In this document: positions 44,401 to 52,602 of the stretch, piece by piece
How the letters are laid out: each line of letters starts with the position of its first letter
How positions within the stretch are numbered: the first letter of the stretch is position 1
Source: Rufibacter roseus
Lineage (GTDB): Bacteria; Bacteroidota; Bacteroidia; Cytophagales; Hymenobacteraceae
Direction of reading: 5' to 3'
NCBI RefSeq assembly: GCF_001647285.1
Contig: NZ_LRML01000007.1
Location: forward strand, 124,001 to 188,000
Length of the DNA: 64,000 nucleotides
The notes under the pieces: model-generated
What the model was told of the DNA's origin: nothing
Databases searched by the model: none
What the model saw: only the letters and a program-made list of their open reading frames with translations
Position numbers and translations under genes: made by a program

Positions 44401-44536
44401 CTCCACGATACATCTCTTTTCTATCAGCAACTGAATTTAACACTGGATCCAGTTCCTGAAGCTCTTCAAGGCAAGTACCAGTTAAACGTTTTTCAATGGC
44501 TGCTTCTAAAGCTTTCTCGTTGGTAAGACTAGGCAT
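41441..44536 (-). CDS. hsdR: Type I restriction endonuclease subunit R
   Basis: This 1031-residue protein has an N-terminal PD-(D/E)xK nuclease part at about 155-185 ('LEEIDLVLFVNGLPFATAELKNH', with D and E-x-K). The translocase motor has Walker A 'HSAGSGKSNSITW', Walker B 'FAVIIDEAHSSQSG' and 'AFTATPKN', followed by a helicase C part ('YRILVVANKYLTGFDQPKL', 'ALSRLNR'). It cuts unmodified DNA after translocation, as part of HsdR2M2S1. It is the last gene of the restriction operon and starts two bases after the stop of a DUF262 gene. Confidence 0.95.
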   Translation of the reverse strand: MPSLTNEKALEAAIEKRLTGTCLEELQELDPVLNSVADRKEMYRGGNGYFIGYPDDFNSKYAIDEHRFWHFLETTQKEELAKLQKQSDWKLKILDRLDKMIKKYGILRILRKGLEVDDAEFTLLFPSPLASSSDTVKKRFESNEFSVTRQVRYSIKNPLEEIDLVLFVNGLPFATAELKNHWTGQNAKVHGQNQYKFKRDITQPLLNFGRCIVHFAVDTNEVYMTTKLTGDDGTFFLPFNLGCDHGKGNPVNPFGHKTSYLWDQVLTRQSVANIIQHFVRFDGKDTDPLNKKTLFFPRYHQLDVVRKLISDASKNGVGQTYLIQHSAGSGKSNSITWAAFQLIETYPENDSIPGSKGVQNPLFDSVIVVTDRRLLDKQIRENIKEFSEVKNIVAPAYSSRELKESLEAGKRIIITTIQKFPFIIDGIADLSEKRFAVIIDEAHSSQSGSAADNMNKAMGNTSSEEEEDPDPQDKILAAMKGRKMRGNASYLAFTATPKNNTLEKFGVKQPDGKFKPFHLYSMKQAIEEGFILDVLANYTTYRSYYEIEKSIEDNPIFDTVKAQKKLRAFVERNPETIATKAEIMLDHFLTKVVNTKKLKGKAKAMVVTQSIESAIRYFFALKKLVESKGNPFKIAIAFSGKKKVDGIEYTEDDINNFPPQLDTAKPTDPGYISDKIARYFNMDEYRILVVANKYLTGFDQPKLTAMYVDKKLQGVLAVQALSRLNRSANKLGKKTEDLFVLDFFNSVDDIKKSFDPFYTSTTLSKATDVNVLHELKSSLDEAGVYEWSEVEEFTANYFQGLEAEQYLSPIIQVAAERFNQGLELDDKAKADFKIKAKQFVKIYGQMASILPFEVVKWEKLFWLLKFLIPHLVIADPIQDALDGLLNSVDLSTYGLERVKLSANIGLDASETELEPQNPNPRSAHGGDSEENPLDLIIKAFNERWFQGWEATPEEQKVKFVSLAQSMRAHPDFQEKYSDNKDVQNREIAFKKIFEDVMAKQRKNELDLYRLISKDDAFKSAMQDTLRRILAA

Positions 44537-44538
44537 GA

Positions 44539-46470
44539 CTAGTTTAAATTGTTAAGTTCATTAAAAAGAATTTGCTTCATCTGGCTTCCATGGTTTCGGA
44601 TTTCAGTAGTGCCCCAATGCACGTATTTCATCATTAGTTGCTGCTTAAGGCTATCAGCTCCTACTTTATAATAGTAGTCTTTTTTAGCGGCAGGTAGATT
44701 GTTACTTAATTTAGAATTTTTACTGCTACTGATCAGGCAGAGGTTGCCGAATTCATTAAGCCCCTCTTTAAGGCGGTCAATGTTGCCTAATGGATTCTGT
44801 GGGTAATAATGCTCAACGGAGTTACTAAAGCTGAATTCAAATTTCTGATACCCTTCAGATTTTTTCTTCCAAAGCAGATAATCAAGATAATTAAAAATGA
44901 AGTTCTCTACAGCCGTTCCCTGATTAAGTCGATCTTCATTTAACTCTTCTTTTGCAGGTGTGACTACATTCTTGAAGATGATCTGATAGTAATCATCTGG
45001 TTCTGCCTTTAGGTAACGATTGAAAAGATAGCGTCTAGCTAAATTCTCCAGATAATTCAGGTAAGCAGCAGAGTCAACAGTTTCTTGTTCAAAAACAAAC
45101 TTTAAGGCGGCGTTCAGCCAGTGCTTATATACCTGTGTTGGGGCAGATACATGGAACATAGCTAGCATCATTATTAGGCTTTGGTTTTCTCCTTCTTGTG
45201 CTTCTTCAGCACCAAAAGAGTTTACATAGCTCGCGCTATTGTTTTGTTGCCATTTTAGCCGCTTCAGACTCCATCTTTCCTGCTCCTTCAATACCTCCCG
45301 CTTCAGAATGTACTTATCGAACAGGTATCGGACTTTTAACAAATTGAAGCCAAATTTCTGTACAAAGGCTATTGGTCCCTCTTCATCCTTCTTAAGATAT
45401 TCGTCGAAGGTGTCAAGTAATCTTTTGTCATCCAGTGGCACGTTCTGCTTCGTCTGAAGGCGAAGAACATGCAGGAGGAAGTTAGGGAAGCTGATAACTG
45501 AGGTAAAACGTTCAGGCGCTTCACCAGCTTCTTTTATATAACCTATTTGAAAAGGGCTAGCAGCTATTATTTCGTCAATACTAAGACTTTTAAACTCAGC
45601 TTCATCCTCTGTAATATATCCAGTACCAGAACCTGAGTTACCGAGAAAGCTTTTTAAATCTTCAAAGCTGTTTGCTTGAAAGGTATCCCAATCTTTTGCT
45701 ACAAACAATGTATCACGTTGTGCAGGGCTAAATCCATATTGCACATAGCGCTCCATGTCTGAGCATGCTTCCCATACTTTATTGAAAGCAATGCTGGCTT
45801 CTGTGTCATCCTGAATTTTTTCAAGAAGCCTCGCCTTCAGAATTTCATGCTTCTCCAGCTGCTCACCTCGGTTGTTCATTATTTCAAAGTAGTGGTTCAG
45901 ATTTGTGTCTTCTGGTACCCCCACTCTTAAAATGAACACACGCTTCATCAGGTATTCATAAAAATCATTAATACCTATTTCTGTTTCTCTTGTGATCTTC
46001 TCTAAGCCTGTTTTTGCAATTGTATAAGCTCTGCGAATAACAGGAGCATATGATTGGCTTTCCTGAAAAGGTACTACATCTGTATCGGCAGCAATTACCT
46101 GTAACGTTTCGGTTGCCAATGGCCGACTTTCAAAAGCTAAGTTTAGACCCTTTCTGTGAAGCAAGCACTTCAACTCGTCTCTAAACTCTCGCTTAAGTAC
46201 ATTAAGCAGTATGTTAAGAGTAGTTAATCGCTGCTGCCCATCTATAGTCTCATAAAGCGTATTACTAGTATTGCCACGCTTGTAAATAACCAGGGTACCA
46301 ATGTAATAATTGGTGTCTGGATAGTGAGTAGCATAATCGGCTATGTCCTGGATTAGCTGATTTATTTCTTTAGCCTCCCAAGCGTAGTTCCTTTGATAAA
46401 CAGGAATCAGGTACTGATCCGCATCAAAGAGTTCCTGGATGCTAAGGGTTTTAATATATTGGTTGCTCAT
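44539..46470 (-). CDS. DUF262 and DUF1524-type (GmrSD-like) protein
   Basis: This 643-residue protein begins with a DUF262 ParB-like NTPase domain: 'QYLIPVYQRNYAWEAKEINQLIQDI' and 'LYETIDGQQRLTTLNILL'. Towards the C-terminus, 'EFSFSNSVEHYYPQNPLGNI...LNEFGNLCLISSSKNSKLSNNLPAAKK' matches the His-Me-type nuclease DUF1524 (H in 'VEHYYPQ', N in 'KNSKLSN'). This is the architecture of GmrSD type IV restriction enzymes, which cut modified (glucosylated hydroxymethylcytosine) DNA. Its 5' end overlaps the second DUF262 gene by four bases. Embedding in a type I operon would cover both unmodified and modified invaders. Confidence 0.85.
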   Translation of the reverse strand: MSNQYIKTLSIQELFDADQYLIPVYQRNYAWEAKEINQLIQDIADYATHYPDTNYYIGTLVIYKRGNTSNTLYETIDGQQRLTTLNILLNVLKREFRDELKCLLHRKGLNLAFESRPLATETLQVIAADTDVVPFQESQSYAPVIRRAYTIAKTGLEKITRETEIGINDFYEYLMKRVFILRVGVPEDTNLNHYFEIMNNRGEQLEKHEILKARLLEKIQDDTEASIAFNKVWEACSDMERYVQYGFSPAQRDTLFVAKDWDTFQANSFEDLKSFLGNSGSGTGYITEDEAEFKSLSIDEIIAASPFQIGYIKEAGEAPERFTSVISFPNFLLHVLRLQTKQNVPLDDKRLLDTFDEYLKKDEEGPIAFVQKFGFNLLKVRYLFDKYILKREVLKEQERWSLKRLKWQQNNSASYVNSFGAEEAQEGENQSLIMMLAMFHVSAPTQVYKHWLNAALKFVFEQETVDSAAYLNYLENLARRYLFNRYLKAEPDDYYQIIFKNVVTPAKEELNEDRLNQGTAVENFIFNYLDYLLWKKKSEGYQKFEFSFSNSVEHYYPQNPLGNIDRLKEGLNEFGNLCLISSSKNSKLSNNLPAAKKDYYYKVGADSLKQQLMMKYVHWGTTEIRNHGSQMKQILFNELNNLN

Positions 46471-47915
46471 GGGAGATAATGCAAACTTTTAAATAGATCT
46501 ACAATTTCCTTTATCTGTGTTGCCTTTATCTCTTTTGGAAGAGTTAATGAAATTCCTAAGATATCCGCTGGGCGAAGAGCTTCACGCATTTTTTTGAATA
46601 CTCTTTCACTCTCTTTAGTGTGATTATCCATAGATGCCAACCTTACCGAATACTGCTGCAGGCGTAAGCTGTAAGCCCAGACAAAGAACTTTTCAATAGC
46701 ACGGTCAATTTCAACTGTGCCAAACTTATCCAGGTAATAGAGCAGGCAACAATCAAAGAGATTGCGTACATACTTATCACCTAAGCGGTCCCGGCTGGGA
46801 TAGCTGTCCAATGTTTTCAATATTTTATAAGCGGGCGAATCTTCATTCTCTTTCAGTTGATGTTTTAGCTCTTTCATCTGCTTGAGCAGCGATTGGTAGT
46901 GATTGACTAGTTCAAAGAAGCGTTTGCCATTCATTAACACACCATCTAACTGAAAAGGGAAAGGCATGACCACACCATCTATCTGGCGGTGGTACTCCTT
47001 GTTATAAGCATCTATGTAAAAGTGGCCAATGCGATGTAAGGCAGCGAATGGCATTACTTCTTTTACCTGTGGACTTACTCCTTTGAACACACCTACATCG
47101 TTCTTGGTAAAGTAACGCGCTGAGTAGCCTTTTGACCATTTGCGTACCCTGTATAGGTAGTTACCAAACAAACTGGCGAGATGTTCTGTATCCATTGCCT
47201 CCCAAGCTGCTACGCTATCAAGTTTCTCCTGTTCAGTGGAGGAGTGCGACATTTCACGCAGGTGAAATGCTTTTAATAAATCATGCGGCTCCAGGTCACG
47301 GCCTCGGGCATTCTGAGAATCGAAAAATTGAAAGGCTTCGGAAATGTTTCTGATGACTACCTCAACCAATTCGCAGTTGTAATAGAAGAAGCGCACAGCA
47401 TCTACGTCAAACTCACGCACTCTCCTCTTTATCTCTTGGTAATTCTGTTGGATGTTTTTCTGTGAAAGCCTGTCACTGAACTTGAGAGCGGCCAACTGCG
47501 GTCTGTAAGCAGGCAGATTCTCTTCTTTGCTTATTTGCTTTAACAGCTCCTTCTGTGTGTCATATATAGCTAGTGCAATTAGGGTAAGCGTAATGCTACG
47601 CTGCTGACCATCTACAATGTGAAGTTCCTCTTGGCCTGGTTCCTGATGCATCACAAGGGTACCTAAGCGATAGGCAGAACGCTTACGGTGCAACAGAATA
47701 TCATCTAATAGCTGATTTACATTATGCGTAGACCACTTATATGGCCGCTGGTAATAAGGAATCTGAATTTTAACATTAGCCAACAGTTCCTTTACCTTCA
47801 CCAAGCGCGGTTCATAAGCAAAGCCATGAAAAACCGATTCTACTCTTGCTAGTAATTTAGAAATCTGTTTGGCTTCAATAGTATCTTCAAGTATTGCGAG
47901 TTGAGCTTCTTCCAT
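46467..47915 (-). CDS. Second DUF262 protein of the restriction operon
   Basis: This 482-residue protein has 'IQIPYYQRPYKWSTHNVNQLLDDI' and 'LHIVDGQQRSITLTLIALAIYD', the DUF262 signature. After 'FQFFDSQNARGRDLEPHDLLKAFHLREM', also typical of the family, it lacks a clear DUF1524 His-Me nuclease, so it may be a GmrS-like partner or a regulator of the next gene. It starts two bases after hsdS and overlaps the next DUF262 gene by four, so all are one transcript. Confidence 0.82.
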   Translation of the reverse strand: MEEAQLAILEDTIEAKQISKLLARVESVFHGFAYEPRLVKVKELLANVKIQIPYYQRPYKWSTHNVNQLLDDILLHRKRSAYRLGTLVMHQEPGQEELHIVDGQQRSITLTLIALAIYDTQKELLKQISKEENLPAYRPQLAALKFSDRLSQKNIQQNYQEIKRRVREFDVDAVRFFYYNCELVEVVIRNISEAFQFFDSQNARGRDLEPHDLLKAFHLREMSHSSTEQEKLDSVAAWEAMDTEHLASLFGNYLYRVRKWSKGYSARYFTKNDVGVFKGVSPQVKEVMPFAALHRIGHFYIDAYNKEYHRQIDGVVMPFPFQLDGVLMNGKRFFELVNHYQSLLKQMKELKHQLKENEDSPAYKILKTLDSYPSRDRLGDKYVRNLFDCCLLYYLDKFGTVEIDRAIEKFFVWAYSLRLQQYSVRLASMDNHTKESERVFKKMREALRPADILGISLTLPKEIKATQIKEIVDLFKSLHYLP

Positions 47916-47916
47916 G

Positions 47917-49191
47917 TTAGTAAACTTTGATTTTACCCGTTACCGCACTATTAATTAAGCTTGCCTTATACTCCTTCAGTTTTTCAATTTCTTTTTCAAT
48001 TTTAGCAATGGCATTGTTTGTTTTAATGGTTATTAAGTCAGAATAAGCAACAATTTCATTTTGCTCATCCAATGGCGGTGTGATAGACTTTATATCATAA
48101 AAATTTTGATTCGATAGGTTTTGTAAACCAATTGTCATTCCATTTGAAGCACCAGCATAGACGGTTTTGTAAATTTCTGTATGAAATAATAACTCATAGT
48201 ACTTCGTGTTTACTCCTACTTCCGGCTCAAAAACACCATAATGAAAAGTCACTATTCCTCTGTACTTTGATTCGAAGAATACACCTAAATGTCCTTTAAA
48301 CCTATTCACAACAAGATCTCTAGGCATACAAAGTTTGAAATTATCTCGGTGAGCCGGACTTAGAGAACGTTCCTTCATAGTTTCAGAAGGAATAACTCCA
48401 TCCACTTGAGAGAGCGACAAGGGAAGCTCATAAGAGTTAGTGATCTTCCTACTATTTTCACGAAATAATCTTCTGTTGTATAGAACTTTCCAATGCGCCG
48501 GTATTTCCCCAATCCATTCCACACCACTGTCTTTCATGGGTGCATCAGGATTTAGACCACGGATAACGGCATTTTGGAGGAGTACTTGCTTGCGCTCTTT
48601 GAGTAGTTCTATCTGCTTTTCTTTTATACCAATGGCTTTGTCAATCTGAGCTGTTTTGCGGTCAAGGAATTGGGAAATAGCAGTCTGTTCTTCTTGTGGA
48701 GGGAATAACAACAAACTATTTGCAATATGATTGAAGTTGATAGTCTGTCTTACCCCTGACCCAAGAAGTTTCATATAGGCTACATCATACCGATGAAGCA
48801 GGTATTTGAAGTAATCTTTGTTGATATCGATGATATTGTTAAGCACAATATATCCTGAGCTAACAACAACATTAATTTCAGAAAGGGCTATCCTTAAACT
48901 GATTAAGTCATAATTTAGATTTAATGGATTTATTAAAAATTCCCCTTTTAGAACTTCCTGATAAGAAGCCTTAGTTGATAGAGGAATTTTTTCATCATTC
49001 TTTACTACGACTTTTCCAAAGCTTATTGAACCGCAATTCAATTCTGGATTATGTTTGATTTTTTTCTCTTTGAAAATAAGCTTAAGCTTAATGATCTCCC
49101 AATGCTCAGGAATTTCACCAATCCAATCTTCGCCCGAATCCTTGTAGGCAGGATATTTTATTACTTGCACTTCTTCTGCTATCGCTTCCAT
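47917..49191 (-). CDS. hsdS: Type I specificity subunit S
   Basis: This 424-residue protein has two target-recognition domains. Each opens with the hallmark 'SGEDWIGEIPEHWEIIKLK' / 'SGVEWIGEIPAHWKVLYNR', and each ends in a coiled helix ('QTAISQFLDRKTAQIDKAIGIKEKQIELLKERKQ' and 'EIVAYSDLITIKTNNAIAKIEKEIEKLKEYKASLINSAVTGKI'). It determines the recognition site of both methylase and nuclease. It overlaps the hsdM stop by one base. Confidence 0.94.
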   Translation of the reverse strand: MEAIAEEVQVIKYPAYKDSGEDWIGEIPEHWEIIKLKLIFKEKKIKHNPELNCGSISFGKVVVKNDEKIPLSTKASYQEVLKGEFLINPLNLNYDLISLRIALSEINVVVSSGYIVLNNIIDINKDYFKYLLHRYDVAYMKLLGSGVRQTINFNHIANSLLLFPPQEEQTAISQFLDRKTAQIDKAIGIKEKQIELLKERKQVLLQNAVIRGLNPDAPMKDSGVEWIGEIPAHWKVLYNRRLFRENSRKITNSYELPLSLSQVDGVIPSETMKERSLSPAHRDNFKLCMPRDLVVNRFKGHLGVFFESKYRGIVTFHYGVFEPEVGVNTKYYELLFHTEIYKTVYAGASNGMTIGLQNLSNQNFYDIKSITPPLDEQNEIVAYSDLITIKTNNAIAKIEKEIEKLKEYKASLINSAVTGKIKVY

Positions 49192-51539
49192 TATGCTAAG
49201 GTTAAGATTTCACGGATCAGACCATCACTCTCGGCTTCTAGTGCCAAAATATCATGGCTCACTTCTTCAAGGCTGCGCAAAGACTTGTGGCGGTAGAAGT
49301 ACTTGTTGAAGCTGATCTCATAGCCAATTTTGATGGCATCTAAGCTAATCCAGGCCTCGGCAACGTGTGGTTTCACTTCGCGTTGGAAGTAGTCATAGAT
49401 GTTGTCCTTCAGGGGCACGTTCTCGGTATCCCGCAGGTCGCTTTCGGTCTCATACTCCAGGTACTCGCCTTTCTTGCCCGTAGCGTAGTAGCCAAAGTCT
49501 GCCAATTGGCTTTCCTCACAACCCAGGTATTCAAGCAGTTTCTCCAGCTTTTCACCTGTCAGTTTGGTAATGCCTTTCTCTACTTTTTCGGCAGAGGCAT
49601 CATACCAGGTCACGGCATTTAGTATGGCCTTCTTCTCTGTGGCAGAGAGTTTAATTTTTCTGGCTTTCAGTTCTGCTTCTACCTGCTCCCGGAACACATT
49701 GAAGTCATGGTACTCTTCTGAACCAATGGCCAGCATGAGTTCGGTAGCGGTGTTCAGCAAGTCCAGTCCTTTCTGCCAGGTGTCTTTACTCACCAGGGCT
49801 TTCGCCTGCTTGGCGTTCAGGTTCAGTTCTTGTTTCTCGGCGTAGTCCAGAATGGCTTTCTCGTGCTGTTCAAGGTGAGTATACACTTCCTCGCCAAATT
49901 GGTCAAACGCCCACTCCATGGGCTCCCGCAAGGCCTTGTCAAAGCGCAGTTCCGCAATACGCTCGGCGCTAAACTGCGCCCTCAGGCGCTTAGGGCGTTC
50001 AATGGTTACTTTATAGTAACCGAAATCAGCATTATCAAATACTTTAGAGGCAATGCCTTCGTCACCTTCGAGCTCCACCGCCTGCATTTGCTCGTACACG
50101 TTCACAATCTCCCTAATGTGCTCGGGCGAGAACTCGCAGTTCTTGTTGCCCAGGTTCTTGCGCAGCTTGCGGTACAACTGCCCGGCATCTATCAACTGCA
50201 CCTTGCCTTGGCGGTGCGGAGCCTTGTTGTTGCTCAGTACCCAGATATAGGTGGTGATACCCGTGTTATAGAACATGTTGTTGGGTAACTGGATGATGGC
50301 TTCTAGCCAGTCATTCTCAATGAGATAGCGGCGGATGTTGCTTTCGCCCCCTCCGGCATCACCGGTAAACAAGCTGGAACCGTTGTGCACCGAGGCAATG
50401 CGTGAGCCGGTTGGGCTCTGGCTCAGCGGCTTCATTTTGTTCACCATCTCCATCAGGAACAGCAACTGCCCGTCAGAAGACCGGGGCGTCGCATCCTCGT
50501 CTTTATCGGTTCCCCAGTAGTCCTTCAGCTTAATCTGGAAGCGTGGGTCAATGATGTCTTTGCCGTCTTTGATGTACTTCTGCTCACTCGCCCATGATTT
50601 ACCGTACGGCGGGTTAGACAGCATGAAATTGAAGTTCATGCCCGCAAATTCATCTGTGCTAAGAGTAGAGCCTACCCGTATGTTCTCAGGGTTATTACCC
50701 TTGATCATCATGTCAGACTTGCAGATGGCGTAGGTTTCGTCATTAATCTCCTTTCCGAACAGGTGCACATCTCCAGTGGCTCTGATTTCCCCTTCCTCGT
50801 CTTTGATGAAGTTCTGAGACTCAGTAAGCATACCTCCAGAGCCGCAGGCCGGGTCATAGATAGTGATCACCGGTGGCAGGTTGTCTTTTACAGGCTCAAA
50901 GATGACGTGGGTCATCAGGTCAATCACTTCCCTTGGCGTGAAGTGCTCCCCGGCTTCCTCGTTGTTCTCCTCGTTGAACTTCCTGATCAGCTCCTCAAAC
51001 ACGTAGCCCATGCCCAGGTTGCTCAACGGCGGCAGCTTTCTGCCGTCTGGATCGGCTTTCTCAAAAGGAGTGAGGTTGATGTACGGCGAGGTGAATTTCT
51101 CCAGCACGTTCAGCAGCACATCTTTGTTAGCCATGTGCCGGACCTGGCTCTTCAGCTTAAATTTCTCAATGATCTCCTTCACATTGGTGCTAAAGCCATT
51201 AAGATAGTCTTCAAAGTTTGCCTGAAGGATTTGCTGGCTGTTGGTGGCGGTATCATGCAAGCGCTGCAGAGTCCACTCACTAGTGTTGTAAAACACGTAA
51301 CCAGATGCCTGGCGCAAGCCACTTTCATCCCACTCAGTAAATTGAGCCTCATCGCGCTGGAAGGCTAATTCTTCCATCACGGCATCTTTAGTAGGTTCTA
51401 AGAGTGCATCTAAGCGACGTAACACTACCATAGGAAGAATTACATCGCGGTATTTGCCGCGCACATATACATCACGCAGACAGTCGTCTGCAATAGACCA
51501 AATAAAGGAAACTAGTTTGTTGTGTACTGCTGTATTCAT
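49191..51539 (-). CDS. hsdM: Type I DNA methyltransferase subunit M
   Basis: This 782-residue N6-adenine methylase has an N-terminal HsdM_N helical domain, SAM motif I 'ITIYDPACGSGGMLTES' and catalytic motif IV 'FNFMLSNPPYGKSW'. It is longer than the classical 500-residue enzymes by a C-terminal helical extension of about 250 residues. It protects host sites and is the first gene of hsdM-hsdS-DUF262-DUF262-hsdR. The 114 bases upstream (51540-51653) could hold a promoter; no WYL operator is seen there, but read-through from the methyltransferase-kinase operon is possible. Confidence 0.95.
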   Translation of the reverse strand: MNTAVHNKLVSFIWSIADDCLRDVYVRGKYRDVILPMVVLRRLDALLEPTKDAVMEELAFQRDEAQFTEWDESGLRQASGYVFYNTSEWTLQRLHDTATNSQQILQANFEDYLNGFSTNVKEIIEKFKLKSQVRHMANKDVLLNVLEKFTSPYINLTPFEKADPDGRKLPPLSNLGMGYVFEELIRKFNEENNEEAGEHFTPREVIDLMTHVIFEPVKDNLPPVITIYDPACGSGGMLTESQNFIKDEEGEIRATGDVHLFGKEINDETYAICKSDMMIKGNNPENIRVGSTLSTDEFAGMNFNFMLSNPPYGKSWASEQKYIKDGKDIIDPRFQIKLKDYWGTDKDEDATPRSSDGQLLFLMEMVNKMKPLSQSPTGSRIASVHNGSSLFTGDAGGGESNIRRYLIENDWLEAIIQLPNNMFYNTGITTYIWVLSNNKAPHRQGKVQLIDAGQLYRKLRKNLGNKNCEFSPEHIREIVNVYEQMQAVELEGDEGIASKVFDNADFGYYKVTIERPKRLRAQFSAERIAELRFDKALREPMEWAFDQFGEEVYTHLEQHEKAILDYAEKQELNLNAKQAKALVSKDTWQKGLDLLNTATELMLAIGSEEYHDFNVFREQVEAELKARKIKLSATEKKAILNAVTWYDASAEKVEKGITKLTGEKLEKLLEYLGCEESQLADFGYYATGKKGEYLEYETESDLRDTENVPLKDNIYDYFQREVKPHVAEAWISLDAIKIGYEISFNKYFYRHKSLRSLEEVSHDILALEAESDGLIREILTLA

Positions 51540-51653
51540 GAAGTTATTATGTCAAATTTTGTTAAAATCAGAAAAATTTATTCGGAGGAGTACTGTATGT
51601 AAAGTTAAGCTAAACTGTGAGTGTCCTATTAATTTAATTTATCATCAAACTAA

Positions 51654-52586
51654 CTAATTGTTAACAAATCCGGTGAAATCCAAATTATTCAGAACTAATG
51701 CTTGCCTGTAGCACTCAATTAAAAACTCTTCTCGTGCTTCTGTTAATTCATACTTCTGCATAGGAGTCCAAAGGCTTTGGGGGACATTATCAATACTTAT
51801 ATACAACTCTATATTAGTACTTTGTAGAAAATTAGCAAACATTTCAACTCTTCTATTGTCAGTAAAATGAATACCTCTAGTTTTTGGGGTGGGCAACAGG
51901 AAAACTTTGTAAGTTCTATTTTCTACTATACAAGTAAAGCCCCAAGTTCTTCCACCTATTACTCTAGGTTCATGTATTTCAAGGTTGTCAAATAATGACC
52001 GAAACCATCCAAATGGGCTTTTCCCATCTATTCCATTGGCTGTAAAATACAAATTATTTATTGTAGGAAATCTTTCAAGCGTATTCCGAAGATTATAATT
52101 TAACTGAAGATTATCTTTGATATTTTGATTCACTCCATCATCTGTAATCCACAAGTTTGAATCTTCACTGCTCTTCTTCCTCCTATTGGTCCGGAGGATT
52201 ACATCTGTTATCAATAAATCATTAGATTGTAAAAAATCTATCGTTCTTTCTCTAACTAAATCAGGTAGACTAGTCAAGTTATCTCCAGCCATGGCTAAAG
52301 TAGGATCTAATACACCAAATGCTGCAGTACTATATTTCCAAAGGTTGCTTTTCTTGCTCCCATAAAAGAACCTCATTTTTACCTCATTTAAATTTAACCT
52401 TTGCTGAATAACATTAAGGTTAATATCAAGTGTGTCAGTACAAGCGTAAATGGGAAAAGAGCCTATTATTATTCCTGAATAAGCAGGTTTTGGAACCACA
52501 TTGAAATCTTCTAAATAATTCAGATATGGATGTCTCTCCAACTCATTAATAGGCATACTTAAAAATTTTAATTTGGGGTAAGACAA
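51654..52586 (-). CDS. Uracil-DNA-glycosylase-superfamily-like protein
   Basis: This 310-residue protein shows features of the UDG fold. 'YSGIIIGSFPIY' (about 37-47) resembles motif A (GxxP). 'FFYGSKKSNLWK' (73-84) resembles the Y-x-x-x-x-N-x-F/W element of the MUG/hypoxanthine-glycosylase branch. A possible motif B is 'VFLLPTPKTRGIHF'. The catalytic polar residue is not clear. It is the third gene of the methyltransferase-kinase operon. A base-excising or nucleic-acid-binding effector is possible; known glycosylases acting on modified phage bases give a precedent, but this is inference. Confidence 0.55.
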   Translation of the reverse strand: MSYPKLKFLSMPINELERHPYLNYLEDFNVVPKPAYSGIIIGSFPIYACTDTLDINLNVIQQRLNLNEVKMRFFYGSKKSNLWKYSTAAFGVLDPTLAMAGDNLTSLPDLVRERTIDFLQSNDLLITDVILRTNRRKKSSEDSNLWITDDGVNQNIKDNLQLNYNLRNTLERFPTINNLYFTANGIDGKSPFGWFRSLFDNLEIHEPRVIGGRTWGFTCIVENRTYKVFLLPTPKTRGIHFTDNRRVEMFANFLQSTNIELYISIDNVPQSLWTPMQKYELTEAREEFLIECYRQALVLNNLDFTGFVNN

Positions 52587-52602
52587 ATATTAAAATAGAA
52601 AA

